Positions 8,849 to 17,589 of a DNA stretch of 64,000 nucleotides are shown here, piece after piece. The notes under the pieces were generated by a model. The model did no database searches and had not been told where the DNA came from. It saw only the letters and a program-made list of their open reading frames with translations. The DNA is from Streptomyces umbrinus (GTDB lineage Bacteria; Actinomycetota; Actinomycetes; Streptomycetales; Streptomycetaceae): assembly GCF_030817415.1 (NCBI RefSeq), contig NZ_JAUSZI010000002.1:6944001-7008000 (forward strand), in the 5' to 3' direction. Made by a program: the position numbers and the translations under genes. Each line of letters begins with the position of its first letter. Positions within the stretch are counted from its first letter, which is position 1.

Positions 8849-8986
8849 GTGAAGCGAGTCTCGTAGCTGTGACGCGGAGTGTCGCTGTGTCGTTCCGGCG
8901 GAGCCGGACTGTGCCGCGGTGGGGGTGAGGGTTCGCTCTTGCGTTCCCGGTGACGGTGCTTGTTCGACCGGCCTAGTGTGATCGGC

Positions 8987-10263
8987 ATGCAGCTCCGGTA
9001 TTCGTTTCGTGTGTACCCGGATGCCGGTCAGTGCACCGCGTTGGCGAGGGCGTTCGGGTGCGCCCGTGTCGTGTTCAACGACGCGGTACGGGCCCGTGAG
9101 GACGCCCGCAGGGCGGCAGGCCCTTCCCGAAGGCCGGTGAGCTGTCCGCCCGTCTGATCGCCGAGGTGAAACAGACGATCGAGCGGTCCTGGCTCGGCGA
9201 GGTCTCCGCCGTCGTCCTGCAGCAGTCCCTGCGGGATGCCGAGACCGCGTACCGCAATTTCTTCGCCTCCATCAAGGGCACACGCAAGGGCCCGAAAACC
9301 GGCCCGCCCCGGTTCAAGTCCGGTAAGGATGCCCGGCAGTCGATCCGGTTCACCGCGAATGCCCGCTGGAAGATCACCGACAGTGGCCGTCTGAATCTGC
9401 CGAAGATCGGGGCGGTGAAGGTGAAGTGGTCCCGCAGCCTGCCCACGCAGCCGTCGTCCGTCACCGTGATCAAGGACTCCGCCGGGCGGTACTTCGCCTC
9501 GTTCGTCATCGACACCGACCCTGCCCACGACGCTGAGCGGATGCCTGCCACCGACCACACCATCGGCACCGACCCTGCCCACGACGCTGAGCGGATGCCT
9601 GCCACCGACCACACCATCGGCACCGACCTCGGCCTCACCCACTTCGCGGTCCTGTCCGACGGCACGGAGATCGATTCCCCGCGGTTACTGCGCCGCGCGG
9701 AGAAGAAACTGAAGAAGGCCCAGCGGGAACTGGCCCACAAGCAGAAAGGTTCGAAGAACCGGGAGAAAGCCCGTGTCAAGGTCGCCCGCGCCCACGTCAA
9801 GGTCACCGATGCCCGCCGTGAGTTCCATCACCAGCTCTCCACTCGGCTGATCTCCGAGAACCAAGGGATCGCCGTGGAGGACCTGTCGGTGGCGGGACTG
9901 GCGCGCACCAGGCTGGCCAAGTCCGTGCACGACGCGGGATGGTCTTCGTTCGTGAGCATGCTGGAGTACAAGGCGCAACGGTATGGCCGGACCCTGGTCA
10001 AGATCGGCCGGTTCACACCGACGAGTCAGGTCTGCTCGACCTGCGGGGTCAAGGACGGGCCCAAGCTCCTGCACGTGCGGGAGTGGACCTGTACCGCCTG
10101 CGGCACCGTTCACGACCGGGACCACAACGCCGCACTCAACGTCAGACAGGCCGCCGGACTGGCGGTATCGGCCTGCGGAGCGCCGGTAAGACCAGGAGCA
10201 ATCCCGGCACAGCGCGAAGAAACAGGAAGCCACGGATTCTCCACCGGAAACCGTGCCGCGTAG
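8987..10263 (+). pseudogene. TnpB-like RNA-guided nuclease (IS605 OrfB family), frameshifted
   Basis: The N-terminus starts at ATG 8987 (MQLRYSFRVYPDAGQ) and reads to a stop at 9155-9157. The rest continues in another frame from about 9121 (PFPKAGELSARL) to 10263. Comparing the two frames suggests loss of about 4 nt near 9120. The downstream part keeps RuvC-I (TDLGL, Asp codon 9625), RuvC-II (VEDLS, Glu codon 9877), a zinc ribbon (CSTC...CTAC) and RuvC-III (DRDHNAALN, Asp codon 10120). An 18-codon in-frame tandem duplication sits just before RuvC-I. A TTA codon occurs at 9685. TAGTGT at 8974-8979 could drive a leaderless transcript. TnpB proteins cut DNA guided by RNA from the element's right end; the frameshift probably inactivates this copy. 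Confidence 0.85.
9514..9621 (+). repeat. Exact 54-bp tandem duplication inside tnpB
   Basis: Two identical 54-nt units (9514-9567 and 9568-9621), each coding for 18 residues starting TDPAHDAERMP. They keep the frame and place an extra copy directly before the catalytic TDLGL motif. Confidence 0.95.
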
Positions 10264-10293
10264 CGGCACGGCAACCGGTAGAGAAGGCCAGAA

Positions 10294-10315
10294 TCCTCGC
10301 CCTTCAGGGCGAGGA
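10294..10315 (+). repeat. Right-end hairpin of the IS element, likely 3' part of an omega/reRNA
   Basis: TCCTCGCCC (10294-10302), loop TTCA, GGGCGAGGA (10307-10315), a perfect 9-bp stem. In TnpB elements the RNA scaffold overlaps the 3' end of tnpB and the right end, and the guide is read from the flanking DNA. Here that would begin in the M28 peptidase gene. Confidence 0.6.
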
Positions 10316-10320
10316 GCATG

Positions 10321-11571
<1,251 letters not shown>

Positions 11572-12066
11572 TCAGTGCACGCAGAACTCGTTCCCCTCCG
11601 GGTCCGTCATCACCACCCACTCGCCGCCCTGCTCCTTCACCTCCCGGAGCACCTCCGCCCCCAGCCCGGTCAGCCGCGCGACCTCCGCCGTCCGCTGCCC
11701 GTCCGCGGCGTGTACGTCGATATGCACCCGGTTCTTCACCGTCTTCGGCTCCGGCACGCGCTGGAAGAGCAGCCGTCGTCCGAGTCCGGTCCCGCTGTCC
11801 TTGTCGTACGGATCGTCGGGGTGGCGTACGGCCGCGGCGTCGCGCCAGGCCCGGCGGCCGTGGGACTCGACGGTGACCTCGGGCGGTACGGCGCCGAAGC
11901 CGAGCAGACGCTCGACCAGGACGCTGTGGTCCTCGACCAGGTAGCCGAGGGTGGCGGCCCAGAAGTCGGCCTGGGCGTGCGGATCGGCGGCGTCGATGAC
12001 GAGCTTCCAGTGCAGGGGCGCCGGTGCCGACGAGGGTGTCTGGGGCTGGGGCTGGGTCTCTGTCAT
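11572..12066 (-). CDS. VOC superfamily (glyoxalase/bleomycin-resistance-like) protein
   Basis: A 164-residue protein of the vicinal oxygen chelate fold. It starts after a Pro/Gln-rich leader with HWKLVIDAADPHAQADFWAATLGY, the first beta-alpha-beta unit, and ends with GGEWVVMTDPEGNEFCVH, the usual last strand with the metal-ligand Glu. Such proteins bind metals and act as lyases, dioxygenases or antibiotic-binding proteins; the substrate is not predictable. It is divergent from the CGNR gene with only 22 nt between start codons. Its -10 (TATAAC) lies in the shared operator, so regulation by the neighbour is likely. Confidence 0.8.
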   Translation of the reverse strand: MTETQPQPQTPSSAPAPLHWKLVIDAADPHAQADFWAATLGYLVEDHSVLVERLLGFGAVPPEVTVESHGRRAWRDAAAVRHPDDPYDKDSGTGLGRRLLFQRVPEPKTVKNRVHIDVHAADGQRTAEVARLTGLGAEVLREVKEQGGEWVVMTDPEGNEFCVH

Positions 12067-12067
12067 G

Positions 12068-12088
12068 GTAACCAGTTATAGTGGTTAC
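12068..12088. promoter_or_regulatory. Shared operator/overlapping leaderless promoters of the VOC and CGNR genes
   Basis: GTAACCA (12068-12074), 7-nt spacer, TGGTTAC (12082-12088). The spacer and right arm hold TATAGT (12077-12082), a + strand -10 exactly 6 nt before GTG 12089. Read on the - strand, TATAAC (12075-12080) lies 8 nt before ATG 12066. Both mRNAs would be nearly leaderless, and a protein bound to the dyad would block both. Confidence 0.7.
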
Positions 12089-12700
12089 GTGAGTGAGCGT
12101 GCAACGAAATCGCCCGGGATGACTCTCGTGTCGTACGGGGGGAAGTCGTTCCGCTTCGACCCCGGGGCGCTGTGCATGGAGCTCGTGACGACGGGCGGGC
12201 CGGGGGAGTTCGCGCGGTTCGAGGTGCTGCACGAGCCAGCGGATCTGGTGCGCTGGGTGGAGCGCAGCCGTTTGCCCGGCGGGCTTCAAGTGACGGTCAC
12301 CGAGGGGGAGTTGGCGCGAACGCGAGCCTTGCGGGACGCGGTCTTCCTGCTGGCCGCGGACCGGGCTCATGGGCGGCCTCTCCAGGCCCGGCATCTCGAC
12401 GTCGTCAACGCCGCCGCGGCCGGGGCGCCGCTTGCCGCTCGGGTCGAGGCGGACGGGTCGCGTGGGTGGGCGCCGGGGGCCACCGGGGCGCGATTGCTGG
12501 CCACCGTCGCGCGTGACGCGGTGGAGTTGTTCACCGGGCCGTACGCGGAGCGGATTCGTGAGTGCGGGTCCCACAACTGTGCGCTGCTCTTCGTCGACAC
12601 CTCGCGGCCCGGGCGGCGGCGGTGGTGTGCGATGGAACACTGCGGCAACCGAGAGAAGGCCCGATCGCATCGGGCCCGCGTGGCGGAGGGGGATGGCTGA
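12089..12700 (+). CDS. CGNR zinc-finger domain protein (putative regulator)
   Basis: A 203-residue protein with an N-terminal ABATE-like stress-sensing domain (starting near YGGKSFRFDPGALCMEL). The C-terminal CGNR zinc finger has the pattern CGSHNCALLF...RRRWCAMEHCGNREK. Cys residues and the CGNR signature are intact, followed by a basic tail (SHRARV). Such proteins are considered DNA-binding regulators. GTG 12089 directly follows the dyad and the -10, so it is a leaderless start; the next ATG (12119) would cut off 10 residues. It probably represses itself and the divergent VOC gene (inference). Confidence 0.82.
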   Translation: MSERATKSPGMTLVSYGGKSFRFDPGALCMELVTTGGPGEFARFEVLHEPADLVRWVERSRLPGGLQVTVTEGELARTRALRDAVFLLAADRAHGRPLQARHLDVVNAAAAGAPLAARVEADGSRGWAPGATGARLLATVARDAVELFTGPYAERIRECGSHNCALLFVDTSRPGRRRWCAMEHCGNREKARSHRARVAEGDG

Positions 12701-12708
12701 GGCTTTCC

Positions 12709-12925
12709 TTCGCCCCCGCCGCCCCTACCCAGTCCCGTCACTTGCTCAGGTGCTCCGCCCCCGAACCCCCGCCAAAAGACTGCGCAGTTCCCCGCGCCCC
12801 TCAGGTCTTTAGGGGCGCGGGGAACTGCGCGACCAGCCACAACGAACCCGCACCCGAAAAGACACCCCACGGGGTCTGGGGCGGAGCCCCAGGGGACGGG
12901 AATGGGTAGGGGCGGCGGGGGCGAA
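12709..12925. repeat. 217-bp composite palindromic element (Streptomyces-type dispersed repeat)
   Basis: Outer 23-bp perfect inverted repeats (12709-12731 and 12903-12925, starting TTCGCCCCCGCCGCCC) enclose two hairpins. One has 20-bp perfect arms (12782-12801 and 12811-12830, starting GCGCAGTTCCCCGC). The other is CTGGGGC-GGA-GCCCCAG (12876-12892). It fills the gap between the convergent CGNR and HxlR genes and can serve as a two-way terminator. Partial relatives lie at 23152-23260 and 40291-40360. Confidence 0.8.
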
Positions 12926-12939
12926 AACCGCCCGCCCCC

Positions 12940-13329
12940 TCAACCAGCAGCCCCCACCCGCTCGTCATAGGCCTCCCGGGCCGCCGCGATCTCCCCCTGG
13001 TGAGCCTCCGTCCACCCCACCAGCGACCGGATGGTCGAGTGGAGCGTCCCGCCGAGGGGAGTGAGCTCGTACTCCACCCGAGGCGGCACCACAGGATGCA
13101 CAGTCCGCTTCACGAGCCCGTCCCGCTCCAACTGCCGCAGCGTCACCGTCAGCATCCGCTGACTCACCCCGTCGATCTCCCGCCGCAACTCGGTGAACCG
13201 CAACCGCCGGTTGTCGAGGAGGGCGATCACGAGGAGCGACCACTTGTCGGCCACCCGGTCGAGGATCTGCCGCACCTGGCAGTCCTCCCGGGTGTCCCAC
13301 TGGAAGGGATCGGTGTCCTCACCGTCCAT
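12940..13329 (-). CDS. HxlR-family (DUF24) winged-helix transcriptional regulator
   Basis: A 129-residue MarR-like winged-helix protein of the HxlR type, with DCQVRQILDRVADKWSLLVIALL followed by FTELRREIDGVSQRMLTVTLRQLERDGLV. The Cys in REDCQVR is at the position used for redox or electrophile sensing in several family members. ATG 13329 is chosen because codons between it and an upstream ATG (13374) lack the third-position GC of coding DNA. It is divergent from the MFS exporter gene, with GGTTAC/GTAACC half-sites in between, so it probably controls that exporter. Confidence 0.83.
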   Translation of the reverse strand: MDGEDTDPFQWDTREDCQVRQILDRVADKWSLLVIALLDNRRLRFTELRREIDGVSQRMLTVTLRQLERDGLVKRTVHPVVPPRVEYELTPLGGTLHSTIRSLVGWTEAHQGEIAAAREAYDERVGAAG

Positions 13330-13403
13330 GGTTACCGCGCACTTACTCGGTGACTCCAAAGTGCCTTCTTCCATGTCCGCCGATGCTGCCGCAGGCTGGC
13401 ACC

Positions 13404-13439
13404 GGTTACAAGAGGGAACCGACCCTCATTCGGGTAACC
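13404..13439. promoter_or_regulatory. Candidate operator half-sites between hxlR-type gene and MFS exporter
   Basis: GGTTAC (13404-13409) and GTAACC (13434-13439) form a widely spaced dyad. A third GGTTACC copy sits at 13330-13336, directly upstream of the regulator start. Confidence 0.4.
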
Positions 13440-13466
13440 GCCCCTTCGCCGACCCAAGGAGTCGTG

Positions 13467-15068
13467 ATGGGCACCCGTGCCTGGGCCCTGCTGCTCGTCC
13501 TCTGCGGAACGATCTTCCTGGAGGGCATCGACGTCGCCATGCTGGCGGTCGCGATCCCCTCCATCAGATCCGACCTCGACCTGCCGACCGACACCGCGGC
13601 CTGGGTGATGAGCGCGTACGTACTCGGCTACGCCGGCTTCACCCTGCTCGGCGGCCGCGCGGCCGACCTGCTGGGCCGTCGCCGGATGTTCCTCACCTGG
13701 CTGACGGTCTTCCTCGCCTTCTCGGGCCTGGGCGGCTTCGCCACGGAGGGCTGGACGCTGATCGTCGCCCGCTTCGTCACCGGCGTCTCGGCCGCGTTCA
13801 TGACACCGGCCGCGCTGTCCCTCATCACGACGTCGTACGAGGAGGGCGAGCAGCGCAACAAGGCCTTGCTGGTCTTCGCGGGCACGGCGGCCGGCGGCTT
13901 CTCCCTCGGCCTGGTCATCGGCGGCCTGCTCACCCAACTGGGCTGGCGCTGGGTCTTCTTCGCCCCGGTCCTGCTCGCGGGCGCCCTGCTCGTGGCGGCG
14001 GTACGCCTGATCCCGGCCATGCCGCTCACCGAGGAACCCGGGAACGCGGAACCCGGGAACGCGGAACCCGGAAACGCGGAACCCGGGAACGAGAAGAGCC
14101 CCGGGCGCCCCCGGCGGCGTACCGAAGGCTTCGACCTCCTCGGCGCGACCACCGCCGCGGCCGCCATGCTGCTCGCCGCGTACGCCGTCATCCGTCTCGA
14201 ACACGGCCTGGACGGCTGGCAGTTGACCGCGGGCGCGGCCGTCGCGGCCACCACCCTGCTCGTCGTCTTCGTCGCCGTCGAACGCCGCACCCCCACCCCG
14301 CTCGTGCGCCTCGGCATCCTCCGCACCGGCTCCGTCGTACGGGCCGACCTCGGCGCGCTCCTCTTCGTGGGCGCCTTCTTCGGCTTCCAGTTCGTCCTGA
14401 CGCTCTACCTCCAGGAACTGCGCGGCTGGTCCTCCCTGCAGACGGCGATCGCCCTGGTGGTGCTGGGCTGCGACGCGATCCTCGCCCCCACACTCACCCC
14501 GCGCCTGGTCACCCGCTTCGGCCACGCCAAGGTGATCCTCGGCGGCTTCGTCCTGGCGGTCGTCGCGTACGGGCTCTTCCTTCCCGTGGGCATGGACTGG
14601 TCGTACGCGGCGATGTTCCCGACCCTGATCATCGCGGGCACCGCCTTCGCGCTGGCCTACGGGCCGCTCACGATCGCGGCGACGGACGGTGTGGCGGAGT
14701 CCGAACAGGGCCTGGCGAGCGGTCTGTTGCACACGGCCACCCAGTTCGGCTCGGCGATCGGCATCTCGGCGGTGACGGCGGTGTACGGTCTGGCCTCCTC
14801 CGGCGCCTCCGCGGGCTCCGACCCGGACGCCACCCTCTCCGCCTTCCGCGCGGCCCTGATCGTCCCGGTGGCGATGGTGACACTGGGCGCGCTGCTGTCG
14901 TCCTTCGGCCTCAGAAGCCGTACGAAGCCGCCGTCGGCCGGAGCCCCTGCCGTACCCGCCGCACCCACCACGGCCGCGACCACCGCCACCGCTGCCGACA
15001 TCGCAGCCACGGCCACCGCCGCCGTTCCCGACGCGTCCGCCAACCCCGCCCGGCAGGCTTCGAGTTGA
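13467..15068 (+). CDS. MFS multidrug exporter, DHA2 family (14 TM)
   Basis: A 533-residue major facilitator with about 14 helices. The DHA2 motif C region begins WALLLVLCGTIFLEGIDVAMLAV, and motif A is GGRAADLLGRRRM after helix 2. The family exports drugs or dyes in exchange for protons. A cytoplasmic loop near residue 195 contains the pentapeptide GNAEP repeated four times, encoded by a 15-nt tandem repeat at 14034-14090. The C-terminal tail is Ala/Thr-rich and disordered. ATG 13467 follows AAGGAG. The divergent HxlR gene is the likely regulator. Confidence 0.86.
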   Translation: MGTRAWALLLVLCGTIFLEGIDVAMLAVAIPSIRSDLDLPTDTAAWVMSAYVLGYAGFTLLGGRAADLLGRRRMFLTWLTVFLAFSGLGGFATEGWTLIVARFVTGVSAAFMTPAALSLITTSYEEGEQRNKALLVFAGTAAGGFSLGLVIGGLLTQLGWRWVFFAPVLLAGALLVAAVRLIPAMPLTEEPGNAEPGNAEPGNAEPGNEKSPGRPRRRTEGFDLLGATTAAAAMLLAAYAVIRLEHGLDGWQLTAGAAVAATTLLVVFVAVERRTPTPLVRLGILRTGSVVRADLGALLFVGAFFGFQFVLTLYLQELRGWSSLQTAIALVVLGCDAILAPTLTPRLVTRFGHAKVILGGFVLAVVAYGLFLPVGMDWSYAAMFPTLIIAGTAFALAYGPLTIAATDGVAESEQGLASGLLHTATQFGSAIGISAVTAVYGLASSGASAGSDPDATLSAFRAALIVPVAMVTLGALLSSFGLRSRTKPPSAGAPAVPAAPTTAATTATAADIAATATAAVPDASANPARQASS

Positions 15069-15103
15069 CAAGCGCGCCACACCGGATTCGCCATACTGTT
15101 CGC
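15065..15103 (+). promoter_or_regulatory. Promoter of pobA (leaderless type)
   Basis: CATACT (15092-15097) lies 6 nt before ATG 15104, so the transcript would start at or near the start codon. TTGACA (15065-15070) is upstream, overlapping the MFS stop codon, but its 21-nt spacing is long. A shorter -35 is not evident. Confidence 0.45.
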
Positions 15104-16336
15104 ATGACCGCAGACGCCTCCGCTCCGTCCGCCCCCGCTCCCGTCCACCCGCAGCGCACCCGCGTCGTCATCGTGGGGGCGGGGCCCGCGGGACTCACCC
15201 TCGCCAACATCCTCCGGGCCGCCTCCGTCGACTGCGTGGTGCTGGAGAACGAGAGCAGGGCGTTCATCGAACAGCGGCCGCGCGCGGGCTTCCTGGAGGA
15301 GTGGGCGGTCCGCGCGCTGGAGGGGCGGGGCCTGGCGGACCGGCTCCTGGAGAACACCGTGGCGCACACCGAGTGCGAGTTCCGGTTCGCCGGAGAGCGC
15401 CACAGGTTCCCGTACGCCGATGTGTCGGGCCACCGCCACTACGTGTACCCGCAGCCGCTGCTGGTGACGGACCTGGTGCGGGAGTACGCGGACGTCCGGG
15501 GCGGCGACATCCGGTTCGGCGTCCGCGACGTCGAGCCGGCCGGGATCGACACGGACCGGCCCTCGGTGGCGTACACGGATCCGGAGACGGGCGAACGGGT
15601 GCGCCTGGACTGCGAGTTCATCGCGGGCTGCGACGGAGCGCGCGGGGTGACCCGGGACCGTATGCCCGCGGAGCACGTCACCGTCGCCCGGCACGACTTC
15701 GGTGTCGGCTGGCTGGCGCTGCTGGCCGAGGCGCCGCCGTCGTCCGACTGTGTCGTCTTCGGCATCCATCCGCGCGGGTTCGCCGGTCACATGGCCCGCA
15801 GCCCGCAGGTCACCCGCTACTACCTGGAGTGCCCGCCCGACGACGACCCGGAGAACTGGTCGCACGAGCGCGTATGGGCCGAGCTCCACGCACGCCTCGG
15901 GGCGGAGGGGGCCCGGCCGCTCAACGAGGGCAAGCTGATCGAGAAGCGGGTCCTGGCCATGCACAACTACGTGGTGGAGCCGATGGCGCATGGGCGGCTG
16001 TATCTGGCCGGCGACGCGGCCCACCTCCTCGCACCGATCGGCGCGAAGGGCATGAACCTCGCGATCCACGACTCCCTGCTGCTCGGCGACGCGCTCGTCG
16101 CGTACTACGGCAAGGGGGACGACAGCGGGCTGCGCGGCTACTCGGCGGCCTGTCTTCGGCGGGTGTGGCAGTACCAGGAGTTCTCGCAGTGGCTCTCCGA
16201 CGTGTACCACGGCGCCTCGTCCGGCGATCCGTTCAAGGCGGGCACCTCGATGGCCAGGCTGCGGCGGATCCTCGGCTCACCCGCCGCGGCGACCGGCTTC
16301 GCGGAACTGTTCCTCGGCAAGGACACGGATTACTGA
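15104..16336 (+). CDS. pobA: 4-hydroxybenzoate 3-monooxygenase (flavoprotein)
   Basis: A 410-residue class A flavin monooxygenase. FAD motifs are present: GAGPAGLTLAN near residue 23, the DG-type motif AGCDGARGVTR near 178, and GDAAHLLAPIGAKGMNLAIHD near 305. RPRAGFLEEWAVRALEGRGLADR and YVYPQPLLVTDLV are typical of p-hydroxybenzoate hydroxylases. The enzyme hydroxylates 4-hydroxybenzoate to protocatechuate with NAD(P)H and O2, feeding the beta-ketoadipate pathway. No pca genes are visible nearby. It starts only 35 nt after the MFS gene but seems to have its own leaderless promoter. Confidence 0.9.
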   Translation: MTADASAPSAPAPVHPQRTRVVIVGAGPAGLTLANILRAASVDCVVLENESRAFIEQRPRAGFLEEWAVRALEGRGLADRLLENTVAHTECEFRFAGERHRFPYADVSGHRHYVYPQPLLVTDLVREYADVRGGDIRFGVRDVEPAGIDTDRPSVAYTDPETGERVRLDCEFIAGCDGARGVTRDRMPAEHVTVARHDFGVGWLALLAEAPPSSDCVVFGIHPRGFAGHMARSPQVTRYYLECPPDDDPENWSHERVWAELHARLGAEGARPLNEGKLIEKRVLAMHNYVVEPMAHGRLYLAGDAAHLLAPIGAKGMNLAIHDSLLLGDALVAYYGKGDDSGLRGYSAACLRRVWQYQEFSQWLSDVYHGASSGDPFKAGTSMARLRRILGSPAAATGFAELFLGKDTDY

Positions 16337-16380
16337 CGCTGATGACTACTGACGCCGTCGACCACTGACGCCGTCACCGA

Positions 16381-17418
16381 CTACGTGTTCGTGCTGGTGG
16401 TGGTGCCGCTGGTGGTGGTCGGGTTCGCGGCCGCCGCCTCCCGTGCAGCTTCCGCGGCGGCGGTCGCCGCCGTCGCCGCCTCGCGCAGCACCGTCCGCGA
16501 CTTCCGCGCAGTCCGCAGCGCATCCCACGTGAGCAGCGACAACGCGGCCCACACCAGCGCGAACCCGGCCCACCGCTCGGCGGGCATCGCCTCGTGGAAG
16601 TACAGGATGCCGAGCAGGAACTGCAGCACGGGTGCCAGGTACTGCAGCAGTCCCAGCGTCGACAGCGGTACCCGGATCGCCGCCGCCCCGAAGCACACGA
16701 GCGGCACCGCGGTCACCACACCGGTCGCGGCCAGCAGCGCCGCGTGCCCGGCGCCCTCGCCGCCGAAGGTCGCGTCGCCCCGGGACGACAGCCACAGCAG
16801 ATAGCCGAGCGCGGGCAGGAACTGGATCGCGGTCTCCGCGGCCAGCGATTCGAGACCGCCGAGGTTGACCTTCTTCTTCACCAGCCCGTACGTCGCGAAG
16901 GAGAAGGCGAGGCAGAGGGAGATCCACGGCGGTTGGCCGTACCCGATGGTCAGTACGAGCACCGCGGCGAAGCCGATGCCGACCGCCGCCCACTGCGCGG
17001 GCCGCAGCCGCTCCTTCAGGAGCAGGACGCCCATCGCGATGGTGACGAGCGGGTTGATGAAGTAGCCGAGGGACGCCTCCACCACGTGGCCGGCGTTCAC
17101 GGCCCAGATGTAGACGCCCCAGTTGACCGTGATGGTGGCCGCCGCGACGGTGATCAGGCCCAGTCTGCGCGGCTGCCGCAGCAGTGGACCGGCCCAGGCC
17201 CAGCGCCGCATCACCACGAGCGCGATCACCACGATGCCGAGGGACCACACCATGCGGTGGGCGAGGATCTCCGCCGCTCCCGCGGGTTCGAGGAGCGGCC
17301 AGAACAGGGGCACGAGCCCCCACATGCCGTACGCCGCGAAGCCGTTCAGCAGACCGATCCGCTGTTCGCCCTTGGAATCCAGACCTATGTGCTGTTCGCC
17401 CTTGGACTCCACCGGCAC
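16381..17418 (-). CDS. rarD: RarD-type EamA/DMT superfamily transporter
   Basis: A 345-residue membrane protein with ten helices in two EamA repeats, opening with GLLNGFAAYGMWGLVPLFWPLL and containing NWGVYIWAV...EASLGYFINPL, features of RarD (chloramphenicol-sensitive protein family). Transport substrate unknown. The GTG start at 17418 has GGGAGGGG upstream. The first 23 residues contain an imperfect 11-residue duplication (SKGEQHIGLD/SKGEQRIGLL). The last 45 residues are Ala/Thr-rich. A strong hairpin separates it from the gene upstream on the same strand. Confidence 0.85.
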   Translation of the reverse strand: MPVESKGEQHIGLDSKGEQRIGLLNGFAAYGMWGLVPLFWPLLEPAGAAEILAHRMVWSLGIVVIALVVMRRWAWAGPLLRQPRRLGLITVAAATITVNWGVYIWAVNAGHVVEASLGYFINPLVTIAMGVLLLKERLRPAQWAAVGIGFAAVLVLTIGYGQPPWISLCLAFSFATYGLVKKKVNLGGLESLAAETAIQFLPALGYLLWLSSRGDATFGGEGAGHAALLAATGVVTAVPLVCFGAAAIRVPLSTLGLLQYLAPVLQFLLGILYFHEAMPAERWAGFALVWAALSLLTWDALRTARKSRTVLREAATAATAAAEAAREAAAANPTTTSGTTTSTNT

Positions 17419-17490
17419 GGCCCCTCCCTCTCACCACGCTGCGGACGCGCGGCGTCCGAACCACGCGCAACCTCCAAGAAGGTAGCGCCG

Positions 17491-17546
17491 AGCACCCCCG
17501 CCTGTCATGCCCGTATCGCCATACGGTCATGACAGGCGGGGGTGCT
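17491..17546 (-). terminator. Large near-perfect stem-loop terminator
   Basis: 19-bp perfect arms (17491-17509 and 17528-17546, starting AGCACCCCCGCCTG). One mismatch then leads to a further 6-bp stem CCGTAT/ATACGG with loop CGCC. It lies just after the quinone-reductase-like gene on the - strand. Confidence 0.8.
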
Positions 17547-17589
17547 TCCCGCGGGTCGCAAACGGGGAGTGCTTCCGGTGGGTCGGAGG

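Noticed and set aside
13330..13374. Upstream ATG 13374 as start of the HxlR gene
   Set aside because: The intervening codons (GAA, ACT, TTG, TCA, AGT, GTA) do not show the GC-rich third positions of genuine coding sequence here.
13193..16336. Long + strand frame of over 1000 codons ending at the pobA stop
   Set aside because: Only its last 410 codons are pobA. The upstream part is out of frame with the MFS gene and has Arg/Pro-rich non-protein-like sequence.
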